A stretch of 64,000 bases of DNA from Heligmosomoides polygyrus polygyrus (GCA_947396885.1 OX377205.1:63460969-63524968), one strand, 5' to 3'; positions 17,201 to 43,899 are shown, numbered from the stretch's first letter. Numbers and translations: made by a program. Notes: a model not told the origin generated them from the sequence alone.

Positions 17201-19504
17201 CTCCGCCGTACGAAGTACAGTGCAAGCCGATAAGAACATCAGTTGTCCTTTCCACATGAGTGCAACTTTCTAGACCCCCTTCCAACCATAAATGATGTTC
17301 GATAGTATATGTGCGTCAATTTTATTCAGTGAAGTTAGCATGAATCTATCACAAAAAATTTGGCTACAAGTTGTTACCAAACAGGACGTCGATGAAGGAA
17401 TTCCCATCTCTCTTTCTCTAAAGAACTGTCTCCAATGTCTTTCTTGGGCTGAAATGGAACCACCTTCGGCAACAGGAATGCGGTTTGCCTTGCAAGGTCT
17501 GGACCGGAAACGGAGGAGCTCAGCATCCTAGACAGGAGCTTATTTTAAAAAATTGTATTGCACTTGCTTCTCCACTTGCACTGGTCCGATTCTAAATGGC
17601 AGCCCTTCAGTGTGATAGAAATTGAAAAGTTAGTTAAGGAAGAGGTTAGTAGGAAGGTCGAGAAGCCTGTGCACAGGACGGTGTCTTCTGCCACAGCAAC
17701 ACATTAGAGCATCAAAAAACAATTCGTAAATGGAAGTTGGAATGGGCTGTAAGAGGAGACCATTAGAGTGGGCACATCTTTATAACCCGGTGCACCACAT
17801 AAATTTCGACGCCGGATGGTTGTTGATCAGAGATCGTATTCACGAAAATTTATGATTTACGACCAAAAGTGTCGTAAATCGGAAAAAGATTCGGCAAAAA
17901 TAGCCGTATATCGTGAAATCATAAATCGTAATTACGCACACCCCTGGTTCACGAAATAATTCAAGGAGCAGTGGTTTAGAACTAATTGAGCAAAACAAAA
18001 TAAGGTATTAAGGGCAAACGCTGACGTTATTTACCTCCTCCGTGGAGTGCGCCACGCAGTCTACTTCTCCCAGAACTCTGGTACCAATTCGTCGGCTTTG
18101 TGGGAATGGAAGACTTGGTTGACCTAGGTGGGCTGCATGAGTCGAAGCCTCCTACGATTGTCAAAGCTCGAGTTTCTTCTGCACAGCGTGAGTACTCGAT
18201 TTGATAGCTCATCTGTCAAACTAAGTAGTTATCCTAATTCAGGCTTACCCATGGAAATATATCACATTCGGAACTGCCCCCAATTCAGTCAGTATGAAGA
18301 AAAACAAACCTATTCTATCGCATGTGGGAGTTGAGCACTGTAAATGTTTCGTCAAGTTTCGCTGCCTAGGGGTCTCACTGGTAGGCGGGCGACGTACGTC
18401 CATGACCGTCAACCTGTGGAACCAAGACTATATTGTTCAAATGTTCTGTGTGAAGCTAGCAATGCTCCTATCGTGTTGATCAGCTACAACTGAAGCATCG
18501 TTAGGAGCCCGTGCTGGACGCCATGGAAGACTGTATCGGTCGTCTCGACTCCATATCGGACACCTGCCTCCTTATGCTGCATCTGGAGTTGCGAGTACAC
18601 TGCTTCTTCCATTTGCTCCCATTGGCCCGACCGAGGAACGTAAGCGTGCACGAGGAGCTGGATGCTGAGGTGGCTTTCAGAGTTGATATTTTCGCGACAT
18701 TCTTTGAAAGCGTGTACGCTGGACTTTTCAAGGTCATCGAACTCGGACGCGACCTGCAAGCGTTCCATCAACTTCTGTCTTCGATACTATCGCAGCCTAA
18801 GCTTCGATATATTTTTGATGGTCTCGGCCACCTCTGTGCCGCGATATTTATTCACTCGAGGTAACATTTGGAGGCAGTAATGAGGCCGGTTTATGGTTCG
18901 GCAGCTGGCCATTTTTGAACGTTAGACGGTCAAGTTTGACGCTCATATTCAAAGACAGGGCGCTTCTACCTTCGTTGTCGTGATATCATGAAGACAGCGC
19001 CTTAGTGAGGTACAGCTGTGCTAGATTACTGTAAACCGAGCTTAATATTCGCTTCTATTGTTTTCTCGGCTTCTTCCATCGCTTAGTGGACTCCTTACCC
19101 AGCATCTACAATTGAATAAGGAGTCCTCTAAGTTCTGAACTACACGCAACGCGCCTTATTTCGTGCACAATATAAGTCGTTGCAGCCAACATATGCCACG
19201 ACTGTCGGAATCTGGCAAGAAGCGAGTGTGTCGCAACATCTGGGGCGTTCAGCAACGTCTGTCACAGATCACGTCGCGTCGCGAAGCAGAGCTGGACCGG
19301 GCTCGCGCCTTCTTCGAGCTGCTGGCTCATGAACCCGATCGTCTTCTGGCGCAGTTGCCCGACAAGAGGTCACAGTTTACCCCCGTGGAGATGGGACATC
19401 TAGTAGCGCTGTCTGTTCGCTCTCATCCTACGCTCTCCAGCCAGCACGGTGCTTTGGAACAACGTCTTGCTCAGCTTTCGACGCTACTGAAGCAACCGGT
19501 GTAA
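578..19504 (+). CDS. sec-8: Exocyst complex subunit SEC-8 (EXOC4), complete multi-exon gene
   Basis: Sec8 is a rod-like subunit of the octameric exocyst that tethers secretory vesicles to the plasma membrane before SNARE fusion. Exons with matching phases: 578-652, 746-875, 1892-1954, 2010-2148, 2210-2298, 2480-2622, 2829-2963, 3018-3110, 3181-3291, 4585-4716, 5002-5117, 5180-5315, 5357-5521, 5579-5664, 5714-5801, 5919-6071, 18505-18860, 19186-19504. They total 2529 nt (842 residues), somewhat shorter than the roughly 970 residues of vertebrate Sec8. Family signatures are LLINVIRSL near the N-terminus, CRRDDLKKLW, FVCRP-like VVCRPSAFNI, ISRLLMSLPNW, LLMLHLELRVHCF and YIFDGLGHL. The intron 6072-18504 is 12.4 kb and full of transposons. 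The exon at 2829 and the 41-nt intron at 5316-5356 are the least certain parts. An extra 36-nt exon at 2674-2709 would also keep frame. Confidence 0.93.
1456..1585. mobile_element. Harbinger-type MITE (foldback) in sec-8 intron 2
   Basis: The 130-bp element begins GGCCTATGTTATACTTCGGC and ends with its exact inverse, forming an imperfect stem of about 60 bp. It is bracketed by the trinucleotide TAA on both sides, the TWA-type duplication made by PIF/Harbinger transposases. It has no coding capacity. The element at 8962-9094 has similar ends (TTTATACTT followed by GCGCCGC) and TTA flanks and probably belongs to a related family. Confidence 0.7.
1892..3291 (+). CDS. sec-8: sec-8 exons 3-9: N-terminal coiled-coil region
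   Basis: Seven short exons encode, in order, HQKDVEECLDSFRDVSTRIS, the CRRDDLKKLWIENSQQKH helix, KIDVLVSQGNFTDAAKI, the RLAKIEGLSQLR segment, an acidic helix ending near DRVMTLSRRQ, a segment with DQTHLTQLVQM, and THKVLEKIYS with YWEGAQNAVE. Each can be aligned in order with the first 450 residues of animal Sec8. Introns are 50 to 210 nt with GT/AG ends. The exon at 2829-2963 has a weak acceptor (TTCTTAAG) and could start elsewhere. Confidence 0.85.
3770..4170. repeat. Interspersed repeat copy, in sec-8 intron 9 (3292-4584)
   Basis: The order of short blocks (ATCTACCTC start, a segment with CGCGGGCA and AATTTG, AACATGGGATG, AGATTCAGAAGACG, ATTAGCGTGGGAGGAC, then a G-rich tail) is repeated at 32860-33250 and partly at 33590-33800. 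At 32860 the same left end is fused to the long ATCT microsatellite. No coding region is visible, and I cannot assign a family. Confidence 0.55.
4585..6071 (+). CDS. sec-8: sec-8 exons 10-16: central Sec8 region
   Basis: The exons carry KKPLFRFDATAF, VVCRPSAFNIVPMFPWLRKL, a long basic helix (FVHSFVMEMF), the helix LPSCERVLELCQEVHGLI with the ADRFAALWLLVL motif, then the highly conserved KISAAWAADEDISR joined to LLMSLPNW, and last RNERESEILIGNL with LAALHESLRWFA. All joins keep frame. Between exons 12 and 13 the only frame-keeping intron is 5316-5356 (41 nt). Exon 14 uses the GTGCTT donor at 5665 rather than GTACTC at 5672, since only the first keeps the frame. Confidence 0.9.
6394..6485. repeat. 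92-bp near-perfect hairpin in sec-8 intron 16
   Basis: The arms start GCCGTGGAGCAG and end CTGCTCCACGGC. Each carries a matching block built on CTATCTTAGAGTGGGGATTG, so the stem is about 40 bp with a loop of about 12 bases. No target duplication is obvious. It could be a small MITE, or a precursor of a small RNA since it lies in the sense direction within an expressed intron. Confidence 0.6.
6486..7617. other. Intron sequence without identified feature
   Basis: Part of the large sec-8 intron. I find no domain, RNA gene or clear repeat here; open frames are short and lack sensible splice contexts. Confidence 0.4.
7618..8490 (-). pseudogene. Tc1-like transposase remnant
   Basis: Read on the minus strand, 8484-8191 gives an N-terminal DNA-binding region (KSKAGRPRKMPARDE), about 8191-8020 a broken stretch with FSDEKKWNLDGP, and 8019-7618 the catalytic domain with MVWAAFSEHG, HLLPYFRRFRRHNPIFQQDN and ASIHV. 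The first two catalytic acidic residues are visible (SDEK and QQDN). The WPSC-E region that should read WPSxSPDLNPIE is altered, so the third acidic residue is missing or displaced. The frame breaks between the two halves. This is an inactive copy in the sec-8 intron, antisense to the host gene. I could not define terminal inverted repeats. Confidence 0.8.
8798..8905. repeat. Possible pogo/Tigger-like transposon end
   Basis: The stretch contains ACCTCTCGTTGTAACGCC and CTCGATATAACGTAG followed by ATTTTCTC, which resemble the CTCGTTATAACGCGGAT repeats at 12180. This CTCGTTATAACG style of terminus is common in pogo/Tigger-like elements. No transposase is present. Confidence 0.3.
8962..9094. mobile_element. 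Harbinger-type MITE, 133 bp, in the sec-8 large intron
   Basis: Ends are GCCCTTGTTTATACTTGCG and the near inverse CGCAAGTGTAAACTAGGGC, about 25 bp of terminal inverted repeat, flanked on both sides by TTA (8959-8961 and 9095-9097). The length and 3-bp TWA duplication fit a non-autonomous PIF/Harbinger MITE. Its ends resemble the 130-bp element at 1456-1585. Confidence 0.7.
9427..10672 (-). mobile_element. maT-type (DD37D) mariner element, inactive and gapped
   Basis: The transposase is read on the minus strand: LFTDEKIFTVQPVHNHQNRR (from about 10170), then a frameshift near 10030 into GKTPLVFMEQNVKINAASYQ, FSLQQDWAPAHSAKS and WPSNSPDLNPMDYSVW, ending near 9564. Thirty-seven residues separate the second and third catalytic aspartates (QQD to PMD), the DD37D spacing of maT elements. 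The right end reads CAGGTGGCTGAAAAGTTCGG inward from 10672 beside a TA-rich microsatellite. The left end shares GTTCGGGCAATTTTT at 9443. A 200-base assembly gap removes the N-terminal part, and a frameshift breaks the gene. Confidence 0.82.
10217..10416. other. Assembly gap (200 N)
   Basis: A run of exactly 200 N lies inside the maT transposase. It is a scaffold gap, so nothing can be said about the missing bases; a round 200 may be a placeholder length. Confidence 0.99.
10673..10750. repeat. (TA)n microsatellite
   Basis: About 39 TA units with one phase slip (TT) near 10700. It abuts the right end of the maT element, whose TA target site may have been the seed for the expansion. Confidence 0.95.
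10760..10850. repeat. Repeat sharing its start with the 37.94 kb tRNA-like repeat
   Basis: GTTACAGGATGTTTTGT followed by TGCGACCAGAACTC and CTCTGCTTTGCGGACAG matches, with gaps, the repeat at 37937-38045. There the rest is a clear tRNA-like module. Here the tRNA-like part is eroded. Confidence 0.4.
11209..11240. repeat. (GT)n microsatellite
   Basis: About 14 GT units with one GC interruption near the end, 35 bases before a hAT-type MITE. Confidence 0.9.
11276..11390. mobile_element. hAT-type MITE with 8-bp target duplication
   Basis: The 115-bp element starts CAGGGGTGTGCGTAATTACG and ends with the inverse CGCACACCCCTG. It is flanked on both sides by the 8-mer CTGAGAAG (11268-11275 and 11391-11398), the target size made by hAT transposases. 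CAGGGG is a common hAT terminus. The interior consists of TTACGATTTA-like subterminal repeats on both sides. It is non-coding and lies in the sec-8 intron. A second, left-truncated copy lies at 17847-17946. Confidence 0.82.
11416..11858. repeat. 41-bp minisatellite with 123-bp higher-order period
   Basis: The unit is about 41 bp (for example GTGCCGAACACGTCGGCAAC followed by CGTGCATGGCGAGCCGTAGAC), with roughly 10 to 11 copies. Units starting at 11436, 11477 and 11518 are repeated almost exactly at 11559, 11600 and 11641, so a 3-unit block of 123 bp was duplicated. Because 123 is divisible by three the array has long open frames on both strands, but these are repeat artefacts rather than genes. 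Confidence 0.92.
12176..12230. mobile_element. Tiny TA-flanked pogo-like fragment
   Basis: TACAGTCCCC and GGGGACTGTA form inverted ends of a roughly 55-bp unit that carries CTCTCGTTATAACGCGGATT. The CAGTCCCC terminus next to TA and the CTCGTTATAACG core fit a pogo/Tigger-type end repeat. It is probably a deletion derivative or a solo end. Confidence 0.4.
12530..12608 (+). other. tRNA-Met-like sequence (left arm)
   Basis: GCCTCGGTAGCGCAGCCGG, then CCGCCTCATAAGAGC and TTCGAGTCC, resembles the A box, CAT anticodon loop and B box of elongator tRNA-Met. The acceptor stem does not pair properly and the variable region is odd, so this is a tRNA-derived repeat module rather than a working tRNA gene. 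Confidence 0.55.
13552..13631 (-). other. tRNA-Met-like sequence (right arm)
   Basis: Inverted copy of the left-arm module: on the minus strand GCCGCCTCATAAGAGCACAC with a B box-like GTTCAAGCCCGAG. The A box region is eroded (GGGGCAATCGGTAACTC). It points toward the centre of the foldback element. Confidence 0.5.
13649..13886 (-). repeat. 3' LTR of the BEL/Pao element
   Basis: The 238-bp LTR runs from TGTATACAAC to GATGATAT on the plus strand and matches the 5' LTR at about 95 percent except for about 20 extra bases at 13659-13683. Those bases copy the flank just outside the element (CATCTCGTTGGGTGTCGTAG), so a tandem duplication crosses the LTR boundary. Confidence 0.85.
14238..16158 (-). 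pseudogene. gag: BEL/Pao gag polyprotein, frame-broken
   Basis: Gag coats retroelement RNA. The N-terminal part (16158-15694) starts MAFLLRKSAI and is a predicted coiled coil (KELMVELEEIERESQLHKV). Next, 15731-15150 has the BEL-type gag core with LPKFFGNSEEFPEHWAVF and GRAKSAIQGI. Then 14983-14591 has two zinc knuckles: CWKCCSSRHDSFNC (CX2CX4HX4C) and CTGCGKMHHASVC (CX2CX3HX4C). A basic tail follows to about 14238. Frameshifts near 15710, 15140 and 14670 break it. No protease or reverse transcriptase motif follows. Confidence 0.85.
16226..16400 (-). repeat. Short repeats in the BEL/Pao 5' leader
   Basis: ACGGGAGACTTA occurs at 16226, 16297 and 16386, and the two longer intervals share CGACTTTGTGCTCCAG or CGACTTTATGCTCCAG. 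These 71- and 89-bp diverged tandem units fill the leader between primer site and gag. Confidence 0.7.
16407..16419 (-). other. tRNA-Gly primer-binding site
   Basis: On the minus strand the element reads TGGTGCATCGGCC two bases after the 5' LTR. Its complement, GGCCGATGCACCA, is the 3' end of tRNA-Gly(GCC) plus CCA, so minus-strand synthesis was probably primed by tRNA-Gly. Matching 13 bases in exactly the expected place confirms the element's orientation. Confidence 0.8.
16422..16640 (-). repeat. 5' LTR of the BEL/Pao element
   Basis: The 219-bp direct repeat of 13649-13886 starts TGTATACAACGATACGGCGA and ends GACGATGATAT, followed by the AGGG target copy at 16641. The few differences between the LTRs suggest a fairly recent insertion. 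Confidence 0.85.
17847..17946. mobile_element. Truncated copy of the hAT-type MITE
   Basis: The right end CGTAATTACGCACACCCCTG is identical to that of the copy at 11276-11390. The left terminus is missing. TTCACGAA flanks it at 17839-17846 and 17948-17955, which may be the target duplication if the left end was lost by slippage during insertion. Confidence 0.55.
18055..18145 (-). repeat. Fragment of tRNA-derived SINE
   Basis: TCTGGTACCAATTCGTCGG, GGAATGGAAGACTTGGTTG and GTGGGCTGCATGAGTCGAAG follow the order of the SINE copies at 23936-24175 and 50332-50535. Confidence 0.45.
18505..19504 (+). CDS. sec-8: sec-8 exons 17-18: C-terminal domain and stop
   Basis: Exon 17 (18505-18860) follows acceptor GTTAG in phase 0 and encodes LLMLHLELRVHCFFHLLPLA and KLRYIFDGLGHL, the best conserved stretch of Sec8. 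Exon 18 (19186-19504) follows TTGCAG, encodes GKKRVCRNIWGVQQRLSQI, the REAELDRARAFFELL helix and ends in LLKQPV with TAA at 19502-19504. The phases (2 then 1) fit, giving SSQHMPRLSESG at the joint. No canonical AATAAA is obvious downstream. Confidence 0.92.
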
Positions 19505-20042
19505 TGGGAAGACTTTTTGCATGTTGACAATTGTTTTTAGGATAATACGTGTGATATCTATCAACAAAGGGTTCATTCTAATTGTGTTTCGTGGTACTGT
19601 ATCTTCTGTTTCGTCAGTCAAACCTAAATTAGCGTCTTCGACGGCCTCTTCCGTTCTGGGGCTGGTGGGGCTTATGAGTTTGTTTGGAGGAAACGCAGAT
19701 AGGAAGATTGAAAGAGGCATTGGTGCTTAACAGACGATAAGGGTCCGGTTCCGTCGTGCCTGTGTCGTGTTACCGACTTTGTTTCCTTACCACACAATTC
19801 AAGGAGTAGCGCATCCTAACCAAAAATTGGACCCATTATGACTGCACTGCATCTCGACGAAGTCCAGGATACTTGGAGTAACCGACCACGCGAGTAAAAG
19901 AAGGCATCAAAAGTTACAAGTGACATCGACGTTCAAGAATCAGAGGCGGCATCATTTGGGGACTGAGAATGAGATACATCTAAATCCTTTGTAAAAGCTC
20001 TGGACAGGTACGAAGTTCTTCATGTACTATCTCAACTCTTCA
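19505..20042. other. sec-8 3' flank
   Basis: This follows the sec-8 stop and probably contains its 3' UTR. No AATAAA signal or other gene is evident. The 69-codon open frame at 19521-19730 lacks motifs and is probably untranslated sequence. Confidence 0.4.
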
Positions 20043-21231
20043 CCAGGATACTATCTCAACGGTAGGTCGGAACGGCGCAAGTGTTGTATATGGGCAGAAC
20101 GGCCGCTCCCTGGGAAGTAACAAACTGCAGGTATCTCGACCCCAGCACAACTCTGCGCAGAGTTAGGGGCGACGGAAGTCGCCTGTTGGCGTCCTGTTGA
20201 TACACGTGCTCCACAGCTGACGGGCGCGCGCGGGATGAGGGCTATCGCGGACTTGCGCAGTGCACAGGTGGCGTAGTAGGGAAGAGCTCGGGCTCGTGAG
20301 CGTGGGGTCAGGGGTTTGAGTCCCGTGGACTGCGTTTGTTTTGCACTCTTGCAAAATCCATGTTTATCATATAGGTGATCCACCTAGGGTATTATAGTGT
20401 GTTATAGAGCATGTTTACATATACATATATCACGCATACCGTTAACAAGGGTGGTCCTGGCAGGGTCACCGATTTCGCTGAAACTTCGTCTAGGGGGTTA
20501 TTTGTGTGCTGATCACGAATCTGGCATCCGTTTTTCACGATTCTTTCTCTACCTGCCGTCACCGGCAGAAAATTTAGGAATGTAATCCTGTGCCTTCCTG
20601 TATCTATATTATTCAGCCGAATCGTGAAAAACGGATGTCAGATTCGTGATCAGCACCCCAAATAACCCCCTAGACAAATTTTCAGCGAATTTTTTTTTGA
20701 CCGGAGTCTTGTCGGTGGAGTCGAAACTTTTTACTAGTGCCACCAAGTGCTATCGTTACATAACTATAGCTTCACACAAAATAGGCTTAAAATAAGTGAC
20801 ACACAGAAGTGAACATTTTAGCTAATCTGTAGTTTGAAGCACATGGTATATGTAAACATCCTCTATAACACACTATAATACCCCTAGGTGGATTACCTAT
20901 ATGATAAAATTGAATTTTGCAAAAGTGCAAAACGAACGCAGTCCGCGGGATCCAAACACCTGACCCCACGCTCACGAGCCCGAGCTCTTCCCTACTACGC
21001 CACCTGTGCACTTCGCTAGTCCGCGATACCACCCCTCATCCCGCGCGCGCCCGTAAGCTGTGGAGCACGTGAATCAACAGGGCGCCAACAGGCGACTTCT
21101 GTCGTCCCTAACTCTTCGCAGAATTGTATTGGGGTCGAGATACCCGCAGCTTGTTACTTCCCAGCGAGAGGCGCTTCTGCCCATATACAACATTTGCGCC
21201 GTTCCGACGTACCGTTGAGATAGTATCCTGG
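20043..21231. mobile_element. 1.19-kb foldback element with inward tRNA-like modules
   Basis: The outer ends are exact inverses (CCAGGATACTATCTCAACGG at 20043; its complement ends at 21231). The arms, about 380 bp, pair along most of their length at roughly 85 to 90 percent. Each arm has a tRNA-like module pointing inward; the left one is at 20265-20335 with box A-like GTGGCGTAGTAGGG and box B-like GGGGTTTGAGTCCCG. A second inner inverted repeat (about 20488-20545 and 20622-20690) carries TGCTGATCACGAATCTGGCA. The element at 39267-40375 is the same family. No coding capacity is visible. Confidence 0.7.
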
Positions 21232-23533
21232 TCAGACGCCCTACTGGGTCACTTCGGCACACCAGAGGGATGAATGAAAATGTGGCGTGAGCAAATCTAC
21301 GGCAACACAAATGCTAAATAATGCGACACCTCTCAGCCTCCTGTCCTGACCAGGGAACTGTCTCAGGCGTATGTCGTGTGTTCGAGCAGCAGAACTGAAT
21401 AGGACTGCGAGAATCTCCACCTTTCAAATAGTAGTAAAGCGCGCTCCATTTTTGAATCCTCTTTGTCCTTGAACCAAACGAGCTAGGGGCCTGGAAGCTG
21501 GCCATGGATAGCACTCTCAGCACCTGGAGTGTATCTGCGTTTCCTACGTGGAGATAAGAGAGGTGGGAAAAGGTGAAGGATTAAGATCAGTGGCCAGGGA
21601 GAAGTGACGGGGTGCTTCATAGTCGGGGGCAAGGTTATTGACCCCCTGAGTTGCCGAATTTTCGCATTTTTATTGTTCGTTTCTTGTCTGGTATCGATCA
21701 CCTTCCCAACATTTCGTAGATGTATATTCCAGTATATGCTCCAAAGGCGTGTTCAGAAAACTTTTCACCAGCTACCCAACCCCCCCCCCCCCCTTGCGCG
21801 GGTACCACTGTCGGAGGAGGTGCCGACTGTGGCGCGCGCATCATACCTGATTCTTGGTTCGGATTCCCGCTCAGGCCGACGAAGCGTTCCATCCGCTCCG
21901 GGGACAGTGAAATGTCAGTCAAATTGGACACACATCTAAGCTAGCTCTAAAAGCTTTGGAAGCTCAAAGCGAACTCTACCAAATCGAAATTACCTTCAGG
22001 CAGGTTAAGCTGCAGACTCATTGAGATGGTTAGAACAATTCTTCGTTCAAGGAAAATTTGGTGTAAGTTTCTCCGAAATTTTTAAGTTTACCAGCCCCAC
22101 CAGGTGTAGCAATTATATAGAATTTTTATTTTTGAGAGAAAATAATAAATTAAGTTTCGTTTTAAAGCAACAAGGCAGCAATCACATACCTAATTAAACC
22201 CCACTCGAAAAGCTCTTCGCGATTTTTATTTGGTTGATAGTGTGAATGCGGATCATATGAAGCACCAAAGCATATGTATGGTCTTTGCAGCTCCTTTCTT
22301 TGCATCATTAACGGGTGTCAAGTACCATGAGGTAGAAATTCTGCTATCAGTCGAATAAAAATCGCGACGCCTTGGAAGAGAGCATGGGGCAATCTCTTTT
22401 TGTGCATTGAATAATGGCCGCCTTCCTGCACCATTTACCTCAAAAAAAAAAGAAATTACATAGAATTTCATGCAATGTGCTCATTTAATGGATAGATGAC
22501 TTGAAACTTCAAAGAACGTTATACGTAAATCTCCCTAGAACAAAAAATTGTTCTAGCTTTTTTGGAGTCTCTGGCTTGATGAGAAGAAGCTCATTTCAAG
22601 AGCTGGAAGAGTTCGCTTTGATTTCGAAAGTCAGGGTAGCTTAGAAGGATGTTCAATTTGATTTGAAAGGTATCCAATTAGACGTGAAAATGGTATACCT
22701 CGGTCTTGCCTGATCAGATTCATATCAGTACTCTCGCTGACGGTTGCAAAGAAATTTTCATTAGCGTCGGCAGACAGTCACTCTGTATAGCAGCAACAAA
22801 AGCCTGAACGATATGGCGAACGACGTAGGCATCTGTTGCATGGGACAAGTTCTACTACGCGTCATCGAGGTATTATCAGGGAGGCGAAGCGAGTCAAATC
22901 GAGTCGAATGCACATACACACCACCTAATAGGCTCACTCGTTCGGTCGACCGTTGGTCGGCTCGCACAGTGCGAGAAGCGCGCAGGGAGTGAGAAGAAGC
23001 AATAATGGCACATAGGGAAGAGCTTAGCATCGTTGGAATTAAACACATGTGGATAGGACAATAGTTACAGCAACACCCAAAGAGACCGTGCTGTACATGT
23101 TATAGAAGCGAGTTGATGTCAGTTCTACCACCCCATTCTGGCATCGATCTGCATTGATCGGTACGTGTCCACGCCAAACAGCGGCCGCTGGATAAGCTGT
23201 ACAGATTGTCAGCCACACCGATCCATCGGCCGAATCACTTTCGCGGGGTCGGGACCTAGCAATCACAGCATCAGCATGAAACAATGCGTCGGAGGGACCC
23301 GTCCCGACTATTTGCTCCCACGTCTCAAAAAGTATACCACAGGCATTGCTTCAGTACATTCCGCTAGCTCATCCCTCGGCGTTTCACCCCTAGAACTGAC
23401 ACCAAGTTGCACAGGAAATGTTAGTTTAGTTTGTCACAATGACTGCAGCACACTCCTCAAATGGCAACTACAATGTTAGAATTTAGCGAGCGAGCGAAAA
23501 TGCAATGTACATACATATAGTTGCGATCAAGTA
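21232..23533. other. Space between two convergent genes, no gene seen
   Basis: It lies between the foldback element and the supervillin stop codon, and should hold that gene's 3' UTR at its right end. A C14 homopolymer lies at 21779-21793. Open frames here lack motifs or splice sites I trust. Confidence 0.4.
21779..21793. repeat. Poly-C tract
   Basis: About 14 consecutive C. One of several long G/C homopolymers in the window. Confidence 0.95.
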
Positions 23534-41723
<18,190 letters not shown>

Positions 41724-43084
41724 CTGAAACGCAGGCACTGATGTCACCGTAGCGAGCTAGACAATGGCAGCAGCCCGCCCCTCGCGGTGAAGCCGAAGGC
41801 GGTGTTGCTGCTGACGCGAAGGCCGGCGAAAATGCTAACGCTATTCAAAGACAGCACGAGCGAACACGCAACCGGAGCAGCGCCGAATGAGCAACAGCGG
41901 TGGCACTTTCGGAGAGGAAGAACCGACATTCACATCCGCATCGCGATCATTAGGCACCGCTCAAAACAAACAACAACACGAAGGAGGTGGAGCAGAGATA
42001 CAGCTGCTCATTCCTTCCCACTAACGCCTTAACAATCGGTGGCGGCGATGCCGCTCGTAAGGAGGATGTCGTCACTCGTAAGTTCCACTGTTGGATCCTT
42101 CGCTGCGACGAGAGAAAGGAAACAATACTGACTGAGATAACGCGCGGCGTCCCGAGTGTGTATCCAAGAAGATCCTCGCGGACAGATAAGCACGCCGAAA
42201 GGAAATGCAACGAGAAAGTAAACCAAAACGTCTTAGAAAAGCCGTTGAGGACAATGGGATGCCATCACTTTGGCTGTGATAAGCTGTTGAGAACTGTTGC
42301 GGAAATCAGAGAAATGCCCTGATCTACTCTTACCGAGGGTGCGCTCATAAGAAGAGGCGCTAAGTGGCTCAAGGGGTCCTGTCAGGCACCCCAACACGAC
42401 GCTTTGTATAGCAGGAAATGAAAAGTTAAATGCAGCTCTGCTGTGCTCTCCAGTGCAGTCTTAGTTGGTGGTGTCCACTACTAAACGATTTCATAGGCAC
42501 TGAACGTGTTCAGCGTTGAAATATGTTGAACTTACTCATTCCTTAGAAATTAACTGCGCTAACGAAACCAACATAAACAACACAGAAAACATGAGAGTAC
42601 ATAACACTGGTTAGCTGGGTCGGGACGTTTGCAAATGATTAGAATGTGAAGTGCATTGTCTTGCCCGTGTCGAAAACATTGATTGATGGTGCCCTGACCT
42701 ATTTTTATTTTATTTTACCGATGTTCTCTGTTTTAGCTGTTTGAAGCTGCTCCGTTTCCGGAGCAACTCTAATAAGGGGTCCTCCCTTACTAGATTTGCA
42801 CCGAGAACCGTCCTTTTTCTTTTCCCCTCTCCCGGCTAGGAACTCGGAAACTGTGTCAGTCTGGGCAACCAGGTTGGCGTAGTTTACTTATTTCTTTCTT
42901 TTGCTGTTGTCCATCTATTGTTTCTTTACGTCGAGAAATCGTTTCAGAGGGGCCACCACCAACTAGGATTGCACTGAACGCTCAGGTGTCTGTGTTCCAA
43001 AGGCGGATAACCAATACAATGTGACTCTTCCGGCTCATTGCGTCGAATAAGGATATATAGTGATAAAGGACAGCGTTATTCTCT
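41724..43084. other. Upstream of the supervillin exons; further exons likely but not placed
   Basis: The minus strand at 42110-42029 encodes AAKDPTVELTSDDILLTSG after a good acceptor (CTCTCGTCGCAG), but its donor would create a stop when joined to 41723. It may be an alternative 5' exon. The rest shows nothing certain. Confidence 0.35.
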
Positions 43085-43150
43085 TCGTAAGAAGTGCCAA
43101 CCATTCTACTTCTACGGGATATCGTGAAGGTGACCTGAATGCGTAAAATT
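43085..43150 (-). repeat. SINE family A tail fragment
   Basis: CCATTCTACTTCTACGGGAT followed by ATCGTGAAGGTGACCTGAATG matches the tail of the SINE copies at 23936 and 48682. Confidence 0.45.
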
Positions 43151-43899
43151 AGCCCCAGCCGTCCACCAAACGCGAATGCTGTTGAAGACGATTGTCTCAT
43201 TAATTCAAAACCACGGAAAACTTGTATTTTGTTAGCTGCAACGTGAATAGCGAAACTACTCGTTGTGGTTCAATTCTCCATACAGTCCTCACCTCAGCAC
43301 CTGTTTTGAACAACGCCACTATTTTCATCGCTGATCGCAACCTAGTCGCCTTTTGAGTTGTAATGACCTCACTGACGCATCGTGAAGTACCTCTCCCAAA
43401 TTTCAGCAGAGCAAGCTGTTCTGATTAGAGGTGTATTTCAGCTCCTTGATTGCTGGGAATGTTTCCACCGTCGCGGAGAACTTGAACGCAGGGCAGTAAG
43501 GCTCGCTTATACTCCAATCTTCGTCCGGCGAATGGAGTTTAGACAGAGCCTGACACGTGCTGAACGACCCTCTCAGACTCCACCATTAAAGCTATGGAGG
43601 CTCAAGTCAACCGTGCGCGCTTTGAAAAACGTAGGAAGGCCCGGACGTCCTGTAGATTAATGATCAAAGTGTGAGAGATCAGGTTGTGAATTCATCTAAA
43701 GTGAGAACAAGGCATGTGGCCAGAAGGAGGAGCTGCAGCCACACGGAGATCATCACCCTCGAAAACTTAGAAAACATGCAAAACACGACGATCGATGCCA
43801 TTCAAACTTACGGACACTAAGCTTATTTCACAGGACATGCGTGCTTTCGGAGTATCTCAAGCATGGCGTACGTTGCCAGTGTTCTGCCACGCCAGAAAT

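Larger units (their letters stand above)
16645..18504. other. Rest of sec-8 intron, with repeat fragments only
   Basis: A partial hAT MITE copy (17847-17946) and a SINE-like fragment near 18055-18145 are visible. Between 16645 and 17840 I find no gene or clear repeat; the 79-codon open frame at 17292-17531 lacks recognisable motifs. Confidence 0.45.

Noticed and set aside
18027..18212. Extra sec-8 exon just before exon 17
   Set aside because: The segment matches the SINE family and has stops in the needed frame. Exon 16 joins exon 17 in phase 0 without it.
42029..42110. Minus-strand segment AAKDPTVELTSDDILLTSG as the next upstream supervillin exon
   Set aside because: The acceptor is good, but joining its only donor to the exon at 41723 makes a stop codon, so it cannot be placed in the main transcript.
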